From the NCBI GenBank assembly GCA_016744555.1, contig JADGED010000089.1, positions 1 through 9,334 on the forward strand: DNA of 9,334 bases, written 5' to 3'. Origin of the DNA: Desulfuromonadaceae bacterium (GTDB lineage Bacteria > Desulfobacterota > Desulfuromonadia > Desulfuromonadales > Geopsychrobacteraceae). Position numbers and translations under genes: made by a program. Of the stretch, positions 1 through 6,096 are shown one piece after another; the stretch's first letter is position 1, and every line of letters starts with the position of its first letter. The notes beneath the pieces are model-generated. The model was not told the origin of the DNA, made no database searches, and worked only from the letters and a program-made list of their open reading frames with translations.

Positions 1-645
1 ACTTAACGTAGTAATCGGGGTAACCAACACCCCAGCTAAGCCACCCAATGCTCCGGCAATGGCATAACTAGTCAATCTTACCCGGCCAGCAGGTATGCCA
101 ACTACGGCAGCGGCAGTTGGGTTTGATGCGACAGCACGCATGGAGAGCCCAAGAGAGGTGCGATAAAAAAACCAAGTAAGAACTGCAATGGCAACCACAG
201 TTAACAAGATAATCCATAATGCTTGGGGAAGAATACTGGCACCAAAAATCTTAATCGGCACATCTGGGGTTAGTGGCGGTAATGCCATACGGTTTTTACC
301 CCAAATCACCTTGATTAAGCCACGCAGAATAATGGATATGCCAACGGTCAGAAAAATCAGAACTAAATGATTATCTGTACGTGCCGGACGTAGACCTAGT
401 CGCTCTACCACCATGGCGACTAATGCCACCCCGGCAACAGCCAGTAGCACCCCCGGAAGCATCGGTAAACCGACGGCAAACAGAGCCGTGAACATCATCA
501 TTCCGCCGAGCGAAACAAAATCAACTTGGACAAAATTGACAATCCCCATGGTGTTGTTGACGACGCTGAAACCAAGGGCAATCAAAGCATAAATAGCACC
601 ACTGGTAAGACCGGAAAATATATATTGGGAGAGATCGCTCGACAT
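1..645 (-). CDS. livH: LivH-type branched-chain amino acid ABC transporter permease (partial, 3' end cut by the window edge)
   Basis: This is the inner-membrane permease of a high-affinity amino acid importer of the LivH family, normally working with LivM, the ATPases LivG/LivF and a periplasmic binding protein. Reading leftwards from ATG at 643-645, 215 codons stay open to the edge; full-length family members have about 290-310, so roughly 80 residues are missing. The protein opens with MSSDLSQYIFSGLTSGAIYA, followed by the conserved GIVNF segment (residues 35-39), several hydrophobic helices, and the SMRAVASNPTAAAVVGI loop typical of the family that contacts the ATPase. The start has only a weak purine-rich ribosome site. 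It is divergent from trpR, and a trp operator lies 52 bases upstream of its start. LivH proteins carry Leu/Ile/Val but related systems carry other amino acids, so aromatic substrates are possible (inference). The family call is firm; the substrate is not. Confidence 0.9.
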   Translation of the reverse strand, partial: MSSDLSQYIFSGLTSGAIYALIALGFSVVNNTMGIVNFVQVDFVSLGGMMMFTALFAVGLPMLPGVLLAVAGVALVAMVVERLGLRPARTDNHLVLIFLTVGISIILRGLIKVIWGKNRMALPPLTPDVPIKIFGASILPQALWIILLTVVAIAVLTWFFYRTSLGLSMRAVASNPTAAAVVGIPAGRVRLTSYAIAGALGGLAGVLVTPITTLS

Positions 646-680
646 TAACTTCTTGCTTAATAATGTTGGACAAAAAAAGG

Positions 681-708
681 TTGACTTCAACAACTATTGT
701 ACTACCAT
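681..708 (+). promoter_or_regulatory. Putative trpR promoter
   Basis: TTGACT at 681-686 matches five of six bases of the -35 consensus. TACCAT at 703-708, after a 16-base spacer, matches four of six of the -10. The -10 lies inside the trp operator, which is where a repressor site would be expected. The predicted transcription start (about 714-716) falls within a few bases of the trpR ATG at 717, so the mRNA would be leaderless or nearly so. This fits the absence of any Shine-Dalgarno sequence. Confidence 0.45.
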
Positions 709-717
709 GCTAGTACA
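698..717. promoter_or_regulatory. trp operator (TrpR binding site)
   Basis: The site reads TGTACTA-CCATGC-TAGTACA. The 7-base arms are exact inverted repeats, and only one symmetric pair in the centre (C/C) breaks the dyad. GTACTA-N6-TAGTAC matches both the half-sites and the spacing of the E. coli trp operator consensus (GTACTAGTTAACTAGTAC). It overlaps the proposed -10 and the first base of the trpR start codon, so TrpR with tryptophan would block transcription of its own gene. It also lies in the shared intergenic region with the livH-like gene and might affect that as well. Confidence 0.8.
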
Positions 718-1001
718 TGAATGCGAAGATAAAATACATTGATTCTTTAGTCAATCACTTGCTGGAGCAAAAGTCTACCGCCAATATGGAAGAGACTCTC
801 CGGCACTTATTAACGTCAAGTGAACTTGCCGACATCTGTAATCGCCTGCAAATTTTTGCCCTGCTACAACAAGGCATACCGCAGCGCCAGATTGCTGATC
901 AACTAGGCGTCGGCATTGCAACCGTTACCCGTGGTTCAAGTGCGCTAAAAAACCGTATCAATAACACCGAAAGTGCCCCTCAAAAAAAGCCTCAATCTTA
1001 A
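717..1001 (+). CDS. trpR: TrpR-family transcriptional repressor
   Basis: This is a 94-residue all-helical DNA-binding protein of the Trp repressor family, which uses L-tryptophan as corepressor. The diagnostic helix-turn-helix is at about residues 55-78: QRQIADQLGVGIATVTRGSS is close to the E. coli TrpR segment around [20 protein letters not shown]. Residues 7-35 align with the N-terminal dimerisation helices of E. coli TrpR (YIDSLVNHLL against the FVDLLKNAY region). The ATG at 717 is preferred because an in-frame stop lies directly upstream (711-713) and the next in-frame ATG (786) would remove a dimerisation helix. There is no Shine-Dalgarno. The operator overlapping the start codon strongly supports a true TrpR rather than the YerC-like relatives, and predicts autorepression. 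No trp biosynthetic gene is in view, so the rest of the regulon must lie elsewhere. Confidence 0.88.
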   Translation: MNAKIKYIDSLVNHLLEQKSTANMEETLRHLLTSSELADICNRLQIFALLQQGIPQRQIADQLGVGIATVTRGSSALKNRINNTESAPQKKPQS

Positions 1002-1198
1002 GTACAACGCAGACCCTATCTGGCCTGCACAATATTATAACGCAACCGCACCACTTCTGTTATTTGTTCCCATTTTAATACTACATAGCCATTTTATAAG
1101 TAGACAAAATTGGCACAAAAGCATATCTTTCTTGCTTGTTTTTATTGTAGTAAAGCTGCAAATAGAACTGTGCCCCCACTTAGTCACTTGGAATAAAT
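1002..1198. other. Intergenic region between trpR and the radical SAM gene
   Basis: This A+T-rich stretch of 197 bases has no convincing gene, terminator or consensus promoter on either strand. A TTGGCAC at 1110-1116 resembles half of a sigma-54 site but lacks a GC at the right distance. The radical SAM unit must be transcribed from an unrecognised promoter here or by read-through from trpR. Confidence 0.4.
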
Positions 1199-2491
1199 GT
1201 GCGAATTTTATTAGTAAATCCTCCAAATTGTGGAAAAAGCATTCCCGAAGAACGCTACGGGATTGTCTCCATCAAACAAATTTTTTGTGGGGAACCTCTA
1301 TCTCTTGAGACCCTTGCGGGTAATTTATCTCAACATGACGTACAAATTCTTGACCTTAAAGTTGAACCAGGTGAACTAGAAAACCGTGTCTCCAGCTTTG
1401 ACCCACATGTAGTCGGCTTTACTGCCATGACTTGCGAAGCAAATACCATTGTAAAACTTGCCGCTAAAGTTAGGGAGATCTCCTCGGCCAAAATAGTTGT
1501 TGGTGGTACTCACGCATCTGCCACACCAGACTTTTTCAACTTACCAGAAATTGACTGGATTGTAGTTGGCCTTGGCAAACAAAGCTTTGCCGAACTAATT
1601 ACTTCGCTGGAACAACAACAGTCAGTAAGCATTCCCGGAGTTGCTGCGACATCTCCTGGTAATCCACTGCAATGGTCACCACGAAAATTTGGTGGCATTG
1701 ATCTCGGTAACAGTTCATCCCCACGCTATGACCTGGTTTCACACTATCGCTCCAACTACACCTTGCAAAGTCTTGGCTTAAAGATGGGGCTAGTTGCAAC
1801 TGCCGCTGGATGCCCTTACGACTGCCATTTTTGCTCAATTGGACCACTAACCGGTGGCAGCTACATTACCGCTGAGATTGCAGCTGTTTTACGCGACATT
1901 CAGGCACTAGAACAGACGCCAGTCATTAGACTTGTCGATGCCAACAGCTTCGGCAATCCAAACCATGCTTGGCAGTTAGCCGAAGCTATTGACGCAGCAG
2001 GAATTCAAAAACAATACCTTGCCGATGTCCGTTCCGATATGGTTGTCCGCCATCCAGACTTACTTAAACGTTGGAAAGAGGTTGGACTTCGTGCTGTAGT
2101 TATCGGCTTTGAAGAGATTGATGACGGCGCATTATCCCAAATGAACAAAGAAAACAGTGCCGCTACTAATCGTCAAGCAATAGAGATTTTGCACCAGCTA
2201 GGCATAACTATTATTGGTGATTTCATCATCTCACCAGACTATACTGAAGAGCAATTTGATCGTTTAGGAAATTACGTACGAGAACAGGAGATTGAACTGC
2301 CTATGCACACCATTTTGACTCCACTACCGGGGACAAAACTACATCAGCAAGTAAAAGATCAAATCATTATAGATAATCTAGATTACTACACCTTCACTAA
2401 TGCGGTGCTACCTACACGGTTAAATGAAGAACTATTCTATCAACGCTATGCCGCTCTAATCATAGAGGGTCACAGTAAGGCAAAGGTTTAA
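1199..2491 (+). CDS. B12-binding-domain radical SAM protein (HpnR/BchE-like class)
   Basis: This 430-residue cytoplasmic iron-sulfur enzyme probably performs a radical methylation, cyclisation or similar reaction. Residues 1-150 form a Rossmann-like cobalamin-binding domain: MRILLVNPPN at the N-terminus and GGTH at 102-105. It lacks the DxHxxG lower-ligand motif, as do many class B radical SAM proteins. The radical SAM core follows, with the [4Fe-4S] motif CPYDCHFC (Cys205, Cys209, Cys212). The C-terminal TPLPGTKL motif and the later VLPTRL segment recall hopanoid C-3 methylase HpnR and related proteins, but this is a resemblance, not an assignment. The start is GTG at 1199 with GGA six bases upstream; the overlapping ATG at 1197 stops after five codons. 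Its stop is three bases before the KAS III-like gene, implying translational coupling and one pathway. The substrate is unknown, and I found no convincing promoter upstream. Confidence 0.85.
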   Translation: MRILLVNPPNCGKSIPEERYGIVSIKQIFCGEPLSLETLAGNLSQHDVQILDLKVEPGELENRVSSFDPHVVGFTAMTCEANTIVKLAAKVREISSAKIVVGGTHASATPDFFNLPEIDWIVVGLGKQSFAELITSLEQQQSVSIPGVAATSPGNPLQWSPRKFGGIDLGNSSSPRYDLVSHYRSNYTLQSLGLKMGLVATAAGCPYDCHFCSIGPLTGGSYITAEIAAVLRDIQALEQTPVIRLVDANSFGNPNHAWQLAEAIDAAGIQKQYLADVRSDMVVRHPDLLKRWKEVGLRAVVIGFEEIDDGALSQMNKENSAATNRQAIEILHQLGITIIGDFIISPDYTEEQFDRLGNYVREQEIELPMHTILTPLPGTKLHQQVKDQIIIDNLDYYTFTNAVLPTRLNEELFYQRYAALIIEGHSKAKV

Positions 2492-2494
2492 TTT

Positions 2495-3643
2495 ATGTCG
2501 GTATATATTAACGATCTCGCTGAATTTCTTCCTAATCAACCCGTCTCCAATGACCAAATGGAAGAGATTCTTGGTATGGTAAATCAAGTGCCATCGAGAA
2601 CCCGTAGAATTATTCTACGCAATAATAAAATAAAAAATCGCCACTACGCCATTGACCCAGAAACTGGTGAAGCAACCCATACCAATGCGCAGTTGGGTGC
2701 CGAAGCAATCCGCAGCCTAAGGCCCTACGACAATTTTTCTGTTGATGATATCGAATGTCTATGTTGTGGCAGCTCATCAACCGACCTAATTGTCCCCGGC
2801 CAAGCATCGATGGTGCATGGCGAACTTGGTGGCAACCCATGCGAAGTAGTAAGCACTGCCGGCATTTGTGTTTCTGGCATGAGCGCTCTAAAGTTCGCCT
2901 GGATGAACGTAGCAATGGGACTGTCTAAAAATGCTGTTGCTTGCGGCTCAGAGCTGCCATCTTCATACACACGTTCACGGATGTGCTGTGAAATTAGCCC
3001 TGACAAAATTTCCCAACTTGATGCCCAACCGGTATTGAGCTTTGAAGCCGATTTTATTCGCTGGATGCTCTCTGATGGCGCTGGTGCTGCATTTCTAAGC
3101 GATCAACCTAGGGAGGATGCCCCGTCACTACGCATTGACTGGATCGACATTCAATCTTATGCCAACGAGATGGAAACCTGCATGTTCGCAGGAGGAACCA
3201 AACAAGAAGACGGCACCATTAAGGGATGGCGAGAATATGACTCCCCCGCCGAAGCTCTTAAAGATAACGCCTTAATGCTCAAGCAAGATGTCAAATTGCT
3301 CAACGAAGAGATCATGAGATACACCGTTGAAAAGGCGCTAACTACGGTTAAAGAAAAATATAATTTGGAAACCGAAAATATCGACTGGTTTCTACCCCAC
3401 TACTCTTCCGATTACTTCCGCCTGCGGGTAAAAGATAACATCGACAAGGTTGGCCTGCCGATTCCTCTAGAGAAGTGGTACTCAAACCTTACCGACAAAG
3501 GCAATACCGGTTCTGCATCGATGTACATTATGTTGGCTGGAATCTTCCATTCGGGAAAACTAAAGAAGGGTGACCGCATTCTCTGCTACATCCCCGAGAG
3601 CGGACGGTTTTCTGTATGCTATATGCATCTAACCGTTTGTTAA
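2495..3643 (+). CDS. Divergent beta-ketoacyl-ACP synthase III-like condensing enzyme
   Basis: This 382-residue thiolase-fold protein is of the FabH/KAS III type, catalysing decarboxylative Claisen condensation or acyl transfer on a carrier protein or CoA. The catalytic triad appears complete: Cys125 in STAGICVSG, His302 in LPHYSSD, and Asn337 in KGNTGSAS. The glycine-rich DGAGAAF at 194-200 is a family hallmark. It is longer than housekeeping FabH (about 320 residues), with extra sequence near 155-190 and 225-275. The usual HQAN around the catalytic His is PHYS here. Both points argue against primary fatty acid synthesis and for a specialised lipid, resorcinol, pyrone or quinolone-like product, as with other divergent KAS III enzymes (inference). 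It follows the radical SAM gene by three bases, with AAAGG about nine bases before its ATG. No acyl carrier protein gene is in view, so it probably borrows one or uses CoA. Confidence 0.85.
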   Translation: MSVYINDLAEFLPNQPVSNDQMEEILGMVNQVPSRTRRIILRNNKIKNRHYAIDPETGEATHTNAQLGAEAIRSLRPYDNFSVDDIECLCCGSSSTDLIVPGQASMVHGELGGNPCEVVSTAGICVSGMSALKFAWMNVAMGLSKNAVACGSELPSSYTRSRMCCEISPDKISQLDAQPVLSFEADFIRWMLSDGAGAAFLSDQPREDAPSLRIDWIDIQSYANEMETCMFAGGTKQEDGTIKGWREYDSPAEALKDNALMLKQDVKLLNEEIMRYTVEKALTTVKEKYNLETENIDWFLPHYSSDYFRLRVKDNIDKVGLPIPLEKWYSNLTDKGNTGSASMYIMLAGIFHSGKLKKGDRILCYIPESGRFSVCYMHLTVC

Positions 3644-3656
3644 CTGCGACGATAGA

Positions 3657-3821
3657 ATGAAAAAGATTGTCTGCGAAAGTTGTAAAAAGAAATTCTCAAA
3701 AGGAGAAATGCGCCGAAGTTGCGGCAACTGCTTCGCTTGCACAGGTTGCGAAATCTATCAATGCCCAAACTGTCGCAAAAAGATCGTCATCACACCGATG
3801 CGCGAACCAGACATCTCATAA
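3657..3821 (+). CDS. Small cysteine-rich protein with four CxxC pairs (zinc-ribbon or Fe-S like)
   Basis: This short gene follows the ketoacyl synthase by 13 bases and ends directly before a strong terminator, so it is the third gene of the unit. It encodes 54 residues with eight cysteines in four CxxC pairs (6/9, 22/25, 28/31, 36/39), a lysine- and arginine-rich body and no signal peptide. The outer pairs fit a zinc ribbon. The run C22-x2-C25-x2-C28-x2-C31 with a later Cys-Pro at 36-37 also recalls ferredoxin-type [4Fe-4S] ligands. It could be a structural partner, a metal or cluster donor, or an electron carrier for the radical SAM enzyme; the sequence does not decide. The ATG at 3657 has no clear Shine-Dalgarno. 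A second ATG at 3708 has AAGGAG only two bases away, too close, and would lose the first CxxC pair. Steady coding frame and cysteine spacing support it as real. Confidence 0.75.
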   Translation: MKKIVCESCKKKFSKGEMRRSCGNCFACTGCEIYQCPNCRKKIVITPMREPDIS

Positions 3822-3826
3822 CCATC

Positions 3827-3867
3827 AATTAAGCCCGTAATCAAATGAGATTACGGGCTTAATTTTT
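3827..3867 (+). terminator. Intrinsic terminator of the radical SAM/KAS III unit
   Basis: A perfect 16-base-pair stem (AATTAAGCCCGTAATC at 3827-3842 with its complement at 3849-3864) closes a six-base loop and runs into TTTTT at 3863-3867. It begins six bases after the stop of the cysteine-rich gene. It lies between converging genes and may slow leftward transcription too, but the T-run favours rightward termination. Confidence 0.9.
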
Positions 3868-3905
3868 AAAACATAGAACAGCTGCACCTTCTGCATCCAG
3901 AAATA

Positions 3906-4352
3906 CTATTCCCCTTCCATAAGCTCCATAAAGTAAAGTGAGCTATCACCACGCAAGTTTTCCGCTAGTCCAATCAACCCGTCGGTTAAATAACGAGCTG
4001 GGATCCCTTTCGAACGCAGGTACGTCATGGCAATCGCAGCGCGATCTTTATGTGGGCAAGCAGTCACAATAATTTTATCTTTAGGCAATTCATTCAACCG
4101 GGCAGGCAATTCATTTATCGGTATCTTCAAACCAAAGTTCGGCCCCCAAACCTGATGCTCTTCCTTGAAGCGAATATCAACCAAAACTGCCTTCCCATCT
4201 TCCAGCATATCAATCAATTTCTTGCTGTTAACTTTCATCTCAATTCGTGAATCATAATTGAAATTCTCTATATACTGCTCCAGCGTATTGTCTGATGCGA
4301 ATGAGATTACTGGCAACAATAGGCATGCGACTAATAACAATAATTGCTTCAT
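3906..4352 (-). CDS. Periplasmic single-domain rhodanese-like protein
   Basis: This 148-residue protein has a cleavable Sec signal (residues 1-19, ending ISFA) and one rhodanese domain. Rhodaneses carry sulfane sulfur as a cysteine persulfide and pass it to thiols or cyanide. Visible marks are the VDIR motif at 58-61 and the active-site loop at Cys99 (ACPHKDRA), in which Cys, Lys and Arg are placed as in active enzymes; the final segment around GIPARYLTDGL is also typical. An active-site Cys is present, so activity is plausible rather than lost. The ATG at 4352 follows GAGGAG by seven bases, a strong ribosome site. It is the last gene after ccdA-like in the same direction, with a 90-base gap holding a possible promoter. 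Alongside a periplasmic thioredoxin and CcdA, it probably handles sulfur or sulfide outside the inner membrane, or acts as a thiol oxidoreductase substrate (inference). Confidence 0.85.
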   Translation of the reverse strand: MKQLLLLVACLLLPVISFASDNTLEQYIENFNYDSRIEMKVNSKKLIDMLEDGKAVLVDIRFKEEHQVWGPNFGLKIPINELPARLNELPKDKIIVTACPHKDRAAIAMTYLRSKGIPARYLTDGLIGLAENLRGDSSLYFMELMEGE

Positions 4353-4399
4353 TTTTTTCTCCTCAAAAGTTTATTTAATCGAAAATTGCTGTTTTACAG

Positions 4400-4428
4400 A
4401 ATATAATTATCCATGCTCTTAATCTAAA
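4400..4428 (-). promoter_or_regulatory. Possible internal promoter for the rhodanese gene
   Basis: On the minus strand TTTAGA (4428-4423) is followed after exactly 17 bases by TATATT (4405-4400). These match the -35 and -10 consensus at four and five of six bases. The site lies in the 90-base gap between the CcdA and rhodanese genes and would allow separate expression of the latter. The gap is A+T rich, so the match could be chance. Confidence 0.3.
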
Positions 4429-4442
4429 ACTGATTTTCACCG

Positions 4443-5144
4443 TTAGGGTGCGCTGTAAACCAACCAGATCCCCCCAGCGATGACCAGCAGTCCACAGACA
4501 CGCTTAATCCAGGTGGTTCCGCTGGAACGCTCATTCCAGTTAAGGTAATGCTGTACCAATTCAGCAAAAGTGCCGGCAAAGACAATCACCGCACAGTGGC
4601 CAAGTCCATACGCTAACAACAATGCTCCAGCATAGAGCGCGTTGTCGGCCGCTTCGGTAAAGGCGACACCGATTACCGGCCCCATAAATGCGAAGGTACA
4701 GGGACCGAGGGCGATGCCAAAAAGCAACCCAAGAACCAAAGCTGCCAGCAACCCTTTACGCTGCATCCCTATCTGCCCCGGACCAGACCAAGGCATTGGT
4801 ATCAGCCCCCAGAGGTGGAGGCCAAAAAGGAAAAAAACGATGGCGACCAACCAGTTTCCCCAAACGCCAAGGTCACCCAGCATCCGTCCTGCCATTGCCG
4901 TCAGCACCCCAACCAAAGCAATAGAGATTAAAATTCCGACAGCAAACAGATTGGATATAACAAAAGCCCGACGGGTGCTCATTTTCCCTTGATTATCGAT
5001 AAAACCAACGATCAAAGGAATGCTGGCTAAATGACATGGTGAAAGCACAATACTCAACACCCCCCAACCTGCAGCAGCTGCCATAGCGATCAGTGGTGCA
5101 CCACTAACTGCCTGGCTCAATGTCACCATTAACTGTTCAATCAT
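4443..5144 (-). CDS. ccdA: CcdA/DsbD-type transmembrane thiol-disulfide transporter
   Basis: This 233-residue inner-membrane protein belongs to the CcdA family, which passes reducing equivalents from cytoplasmic thioredoxin across the membrane to periplasmic thiol proteins. The two essential cysteines are present: Cys37 in LSPCHLASIPL, in the first helix, and Cys149 in ALGPCTFAFMGPVIG, in the fourth. Six hydrophobic segments fit the family topology and length. It starts 12 bases after the stop of the thioredoxin gene, and that stop is part of its AAGGA ribosome site, so the two are translationally coupled. The exported thioredoxin is therefore its likely redox partner, as SoxV is for SoxS/SoxW in sulfur oxidisers or CcdA for CcmG in cytochrome c maturation. 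No cytochrome c maturation genes are visible here, which favours a sulfur or thiol-repair role (inference). The symbol marks the family rather than a proven orthologue. Confidence 0.88.
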   Translation of the reverse strand: MIEQLMVTLSQAVSGAPLIAMAAAAGWGVLSIVLSPCHLASIPLIVGFIDNQGKMSTRRAFVISNLFAVGILISIALVGVLTAMAGRMLGDLGVWGNWLVAIVFFLFGLHLWGLIPMPWSGPGQIGMQRKGLLAALVLGLLFGIALGPCTFAFMGPVIGVAFTEAADNALYAGALLLAYGLGHCAVIVFAGTFAELVQHYLNWNERSSGTTWIKRVCGLLVIAGGIWLVYSAP

Positions 5145-5156
5145 GTATCGCTATCC

Positions 5157-5498
5157 TTAAAATTGGTAACCAAGTTCCCGCCACTTGTTGAGAATATCGT
5201 CACGACCATAAAAACCGGTATTACGGTAAAGTTCGGTGCCATCTGCAGCAAAAAAAATCTGCGTAGGAATCATCCTTACCCCATATTTAGCCGCCTCTTT
5301 CTTATCCTTCCAAGCATCGACAAATTTGACCTCCATCTTTCCCGTAAAGTCGTCTCCCAACTTGTCAAGAATAGGCGCCATTTTGATGCAGGGGATGCAT
5401 TTATCAGCACCAACATCTACCAACATTGGCAAACTTGCGGCGACACTACTACCTGCAACAAGGCAAGCAAACATAGTCAGCAATAATATTTTCTTCAT
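5157..5498 (-). CDS. Exported thioredoxin-fold protein (SoxS/SoxW-like)
   Basis: This 113-residue periplasmic thioredoxin has a signal peptide (residues 1-21, MKKILLLTMF then a small-residue cleavage region), the redox motif CIPC at 34-37, and the cis-proline at Pro78 (VRMIPTQIFF). About 90 residues after cleavage is a minimal thioredoxin fold. The ATG at 5498 is chosen over the TTG five codons upstream because GTGAGG sits at the right distance before the ATG, and starting there gives a normal n-region. It would reduce a periplasmic disulfide or persulfide, using electrons from the CcdA-like protein encoded immediately downstream. With the ArsR-type regulator before it and the rhodanese after it, the arrangement recalls soxR-soxS-soxV. 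Its substrate is not known; the downstream rhodanese Cys99 is one candidate. Confidence 0.88.
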   Translation of the reverse strand: MKKILLLTMFACLVAGSSVAASLPMLVDVGADKCIPCIKMAPILDKLGDDFTGKMEVKFVDAWKDKKEAAKYGVRMIPTQIFFAADGTELYRNTGFYGRDDILNKWRELGYQF

Positions 5499-5699
5499 CA
5501 GCAACCTCACCAAATCAATTTTACGATACAGGCCGGATTTAGTATTTTCCCGGCAATCAATAATTTGCTCTCAACGGCAAGTCATGAAGTGATCACTCCT
5601 CCCCCTTCAGACCTGCCACTTGTTTCCTTATTGGCGTAATTGCCAATAACTTGGATAAAAAAAGACCGCTAGCGACCCCACGCCACGCCCCCCAACAAA
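5499..5699. other. Intergenic region between arsR and the thioredoxin gene
   Basis: Apart from the 22-base palindrome at 5628-5649, this 201-base stretch holds a shorter perfect palindrome AGTGATCACT at 5588-5597 and a minus-strand T-run (5657-5663) after a weak GC-rich repeat, which could end some arsR transcripts. I see no gene here and no confident promoter. Confidence 0.4.
5628..5649. promoter_or_regulatory. Palindromic operator candidate ahead of the thioredoxin operon
   Basis: TTATTGGC (5628-5635) and GCCAATAA (5642-5649) are exact inverted repeats separated by six bases. The site lies between arsR and the thioredoxin gene, 130 bases before the latter's ATG. On the minus strand it contains TTGGCA, five of six to a -35 box, though I found no good -10 at the right distance. 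The same core occurs upstream of arsR at 6125-6146, so both are candidate sites for the ArsR protein. Confidence 0.55.
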
Positions 5700-6017
5700 C
5701 TAAATGGTAGCGGCGTGATCTTGTGCCTGCAATTCAAGGACAGATTCGACACAACTACAAAAGTTTAGAACGCAAGGGACCCTAAGTTGATAAAAAACTT
5801 GGTTACCACGCTTATCATCTACAACAATCCCAGCTTGTTTCAAAACCGATAAATGTTTCGATATTGTCGAAACATCAGCACCAATCATTTCAGTTAAATC
5901 ACAAACACAGCGCTCCCCTTTTTCAAGCTCCTCAATGATAAAGAGTCGACTGGGGTGTGCCATTGCTTTCAGAACATTGGCACGCGCCTCGAATTGTTTT
6001 TTGCGTTGTTGGAACAT
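5700..6017 (-). CDS. ArsR/SmtB-family repressor with multiple cysteines
   Basis: This is a 105-residue winged-helix dimer. ArsR-family proteins leave DNA on binding a metal(loid) or on oxidation or persulfidation of cysteines. The N-terminus (FEARANVLKAMAHPSRLFII) and the recognition helix (DVSTISKHLSVLKQAGIV, 48-65) are textbook, as is the wing (DDKRGNQVFYQL, 67-78). Cysteines are at 37 and 39 in CVCDL, the position of the ArsR/CadC alpha-3 metal site, and at 82, 87 and 89 in a C-terminal PCVLNFCSC cluster. That set could bind As(III) or another thiophilic metal, or form disulfide or polysulfide bridges as in SqrR/BigR-type sensors. Neighbours (thioredoxin, CcdA, rhodanese) favour thiol or sulfur sensing; no arsenic pump is visible. 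The ATG at 6017 follows GGGAGA by about seven bases. A promoter overlapped by a palindrome at 6125-6161 suggests autorepression. Confidence 0.87.
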   Translation of the reverse strand: MFQQRKKQFEARANVLKAMAHPSRLFIIEELEKGERCVCDLTEMIGADVSTISKHLSVLKQAGIVVDDKRGNQVFYQLRVPCVLNFCSCVESVLELQAQDHAATI

Positions 6018-6084
6018 AACAATCTCCCATCTCTATATGGTCATGCTGCAAAGAGGGCTTCATGTATAGCCTATAGACAAGATT

Positions 6085-6096
6085 GATAGATCTATC
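6085..6096. repeat. Perfect 12-base palindrome in the arsR leader
   Basis: GATAGATCTATC is its own reverse complement. It sits between the proposed arsR promoter and the gene, close to a second dyad TATAG-C-CTATA at 6065-6075. Either could be a secondary regulator site or a leader hairpin. Function is unknown. Confidence 0.4.

Noticed and set aside
1110..1137. TTGGCAC followed by TTGCT as a sigma-54 promoter
   Set aside because: The -24 half is good, but the TTGCT lies too far downstream; at the required distance there is no GC, so the -24/-12 geometry fails.
973..1308. Rightward open frame overlapping the ends of trpR and the radical SAM gene
   Set aside because: It overlaps two well-supported genes in another frame, has no ribosome site, and shows no recognisable domain.
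1199..2491. Naming the radical SAM gene hpnR (hopanoid C-3 methylase)
   Set aside because: The domain layout and some C-terminal motifs fit, but no hopanoid gene is nearby and the KAS III partner suggests another pathway, so a gene symbol would overreach.
4642..4992. Long rightward open frames opposite the CcdA gene
   Set aside because: They are antisense to a clear membrane protein gene, have compositions expected of shadow frames (Pro, Arg and Lys rich), and match no family I recognise.
5499..5513. TTG start giving the thioredoxin five extra N-terminal residues
   Set aside because: The extension overlaps the GTGAGG ribosome site of the ATG at 5498, and the shorter form has a normal signal peptide.
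5588..5597. AGTGATCACT palindrome as an operator
   Set aside because: It is only ten bases, occurs once, and resembles neither the arsR-associated palindromes nor a known site; chance is likely.
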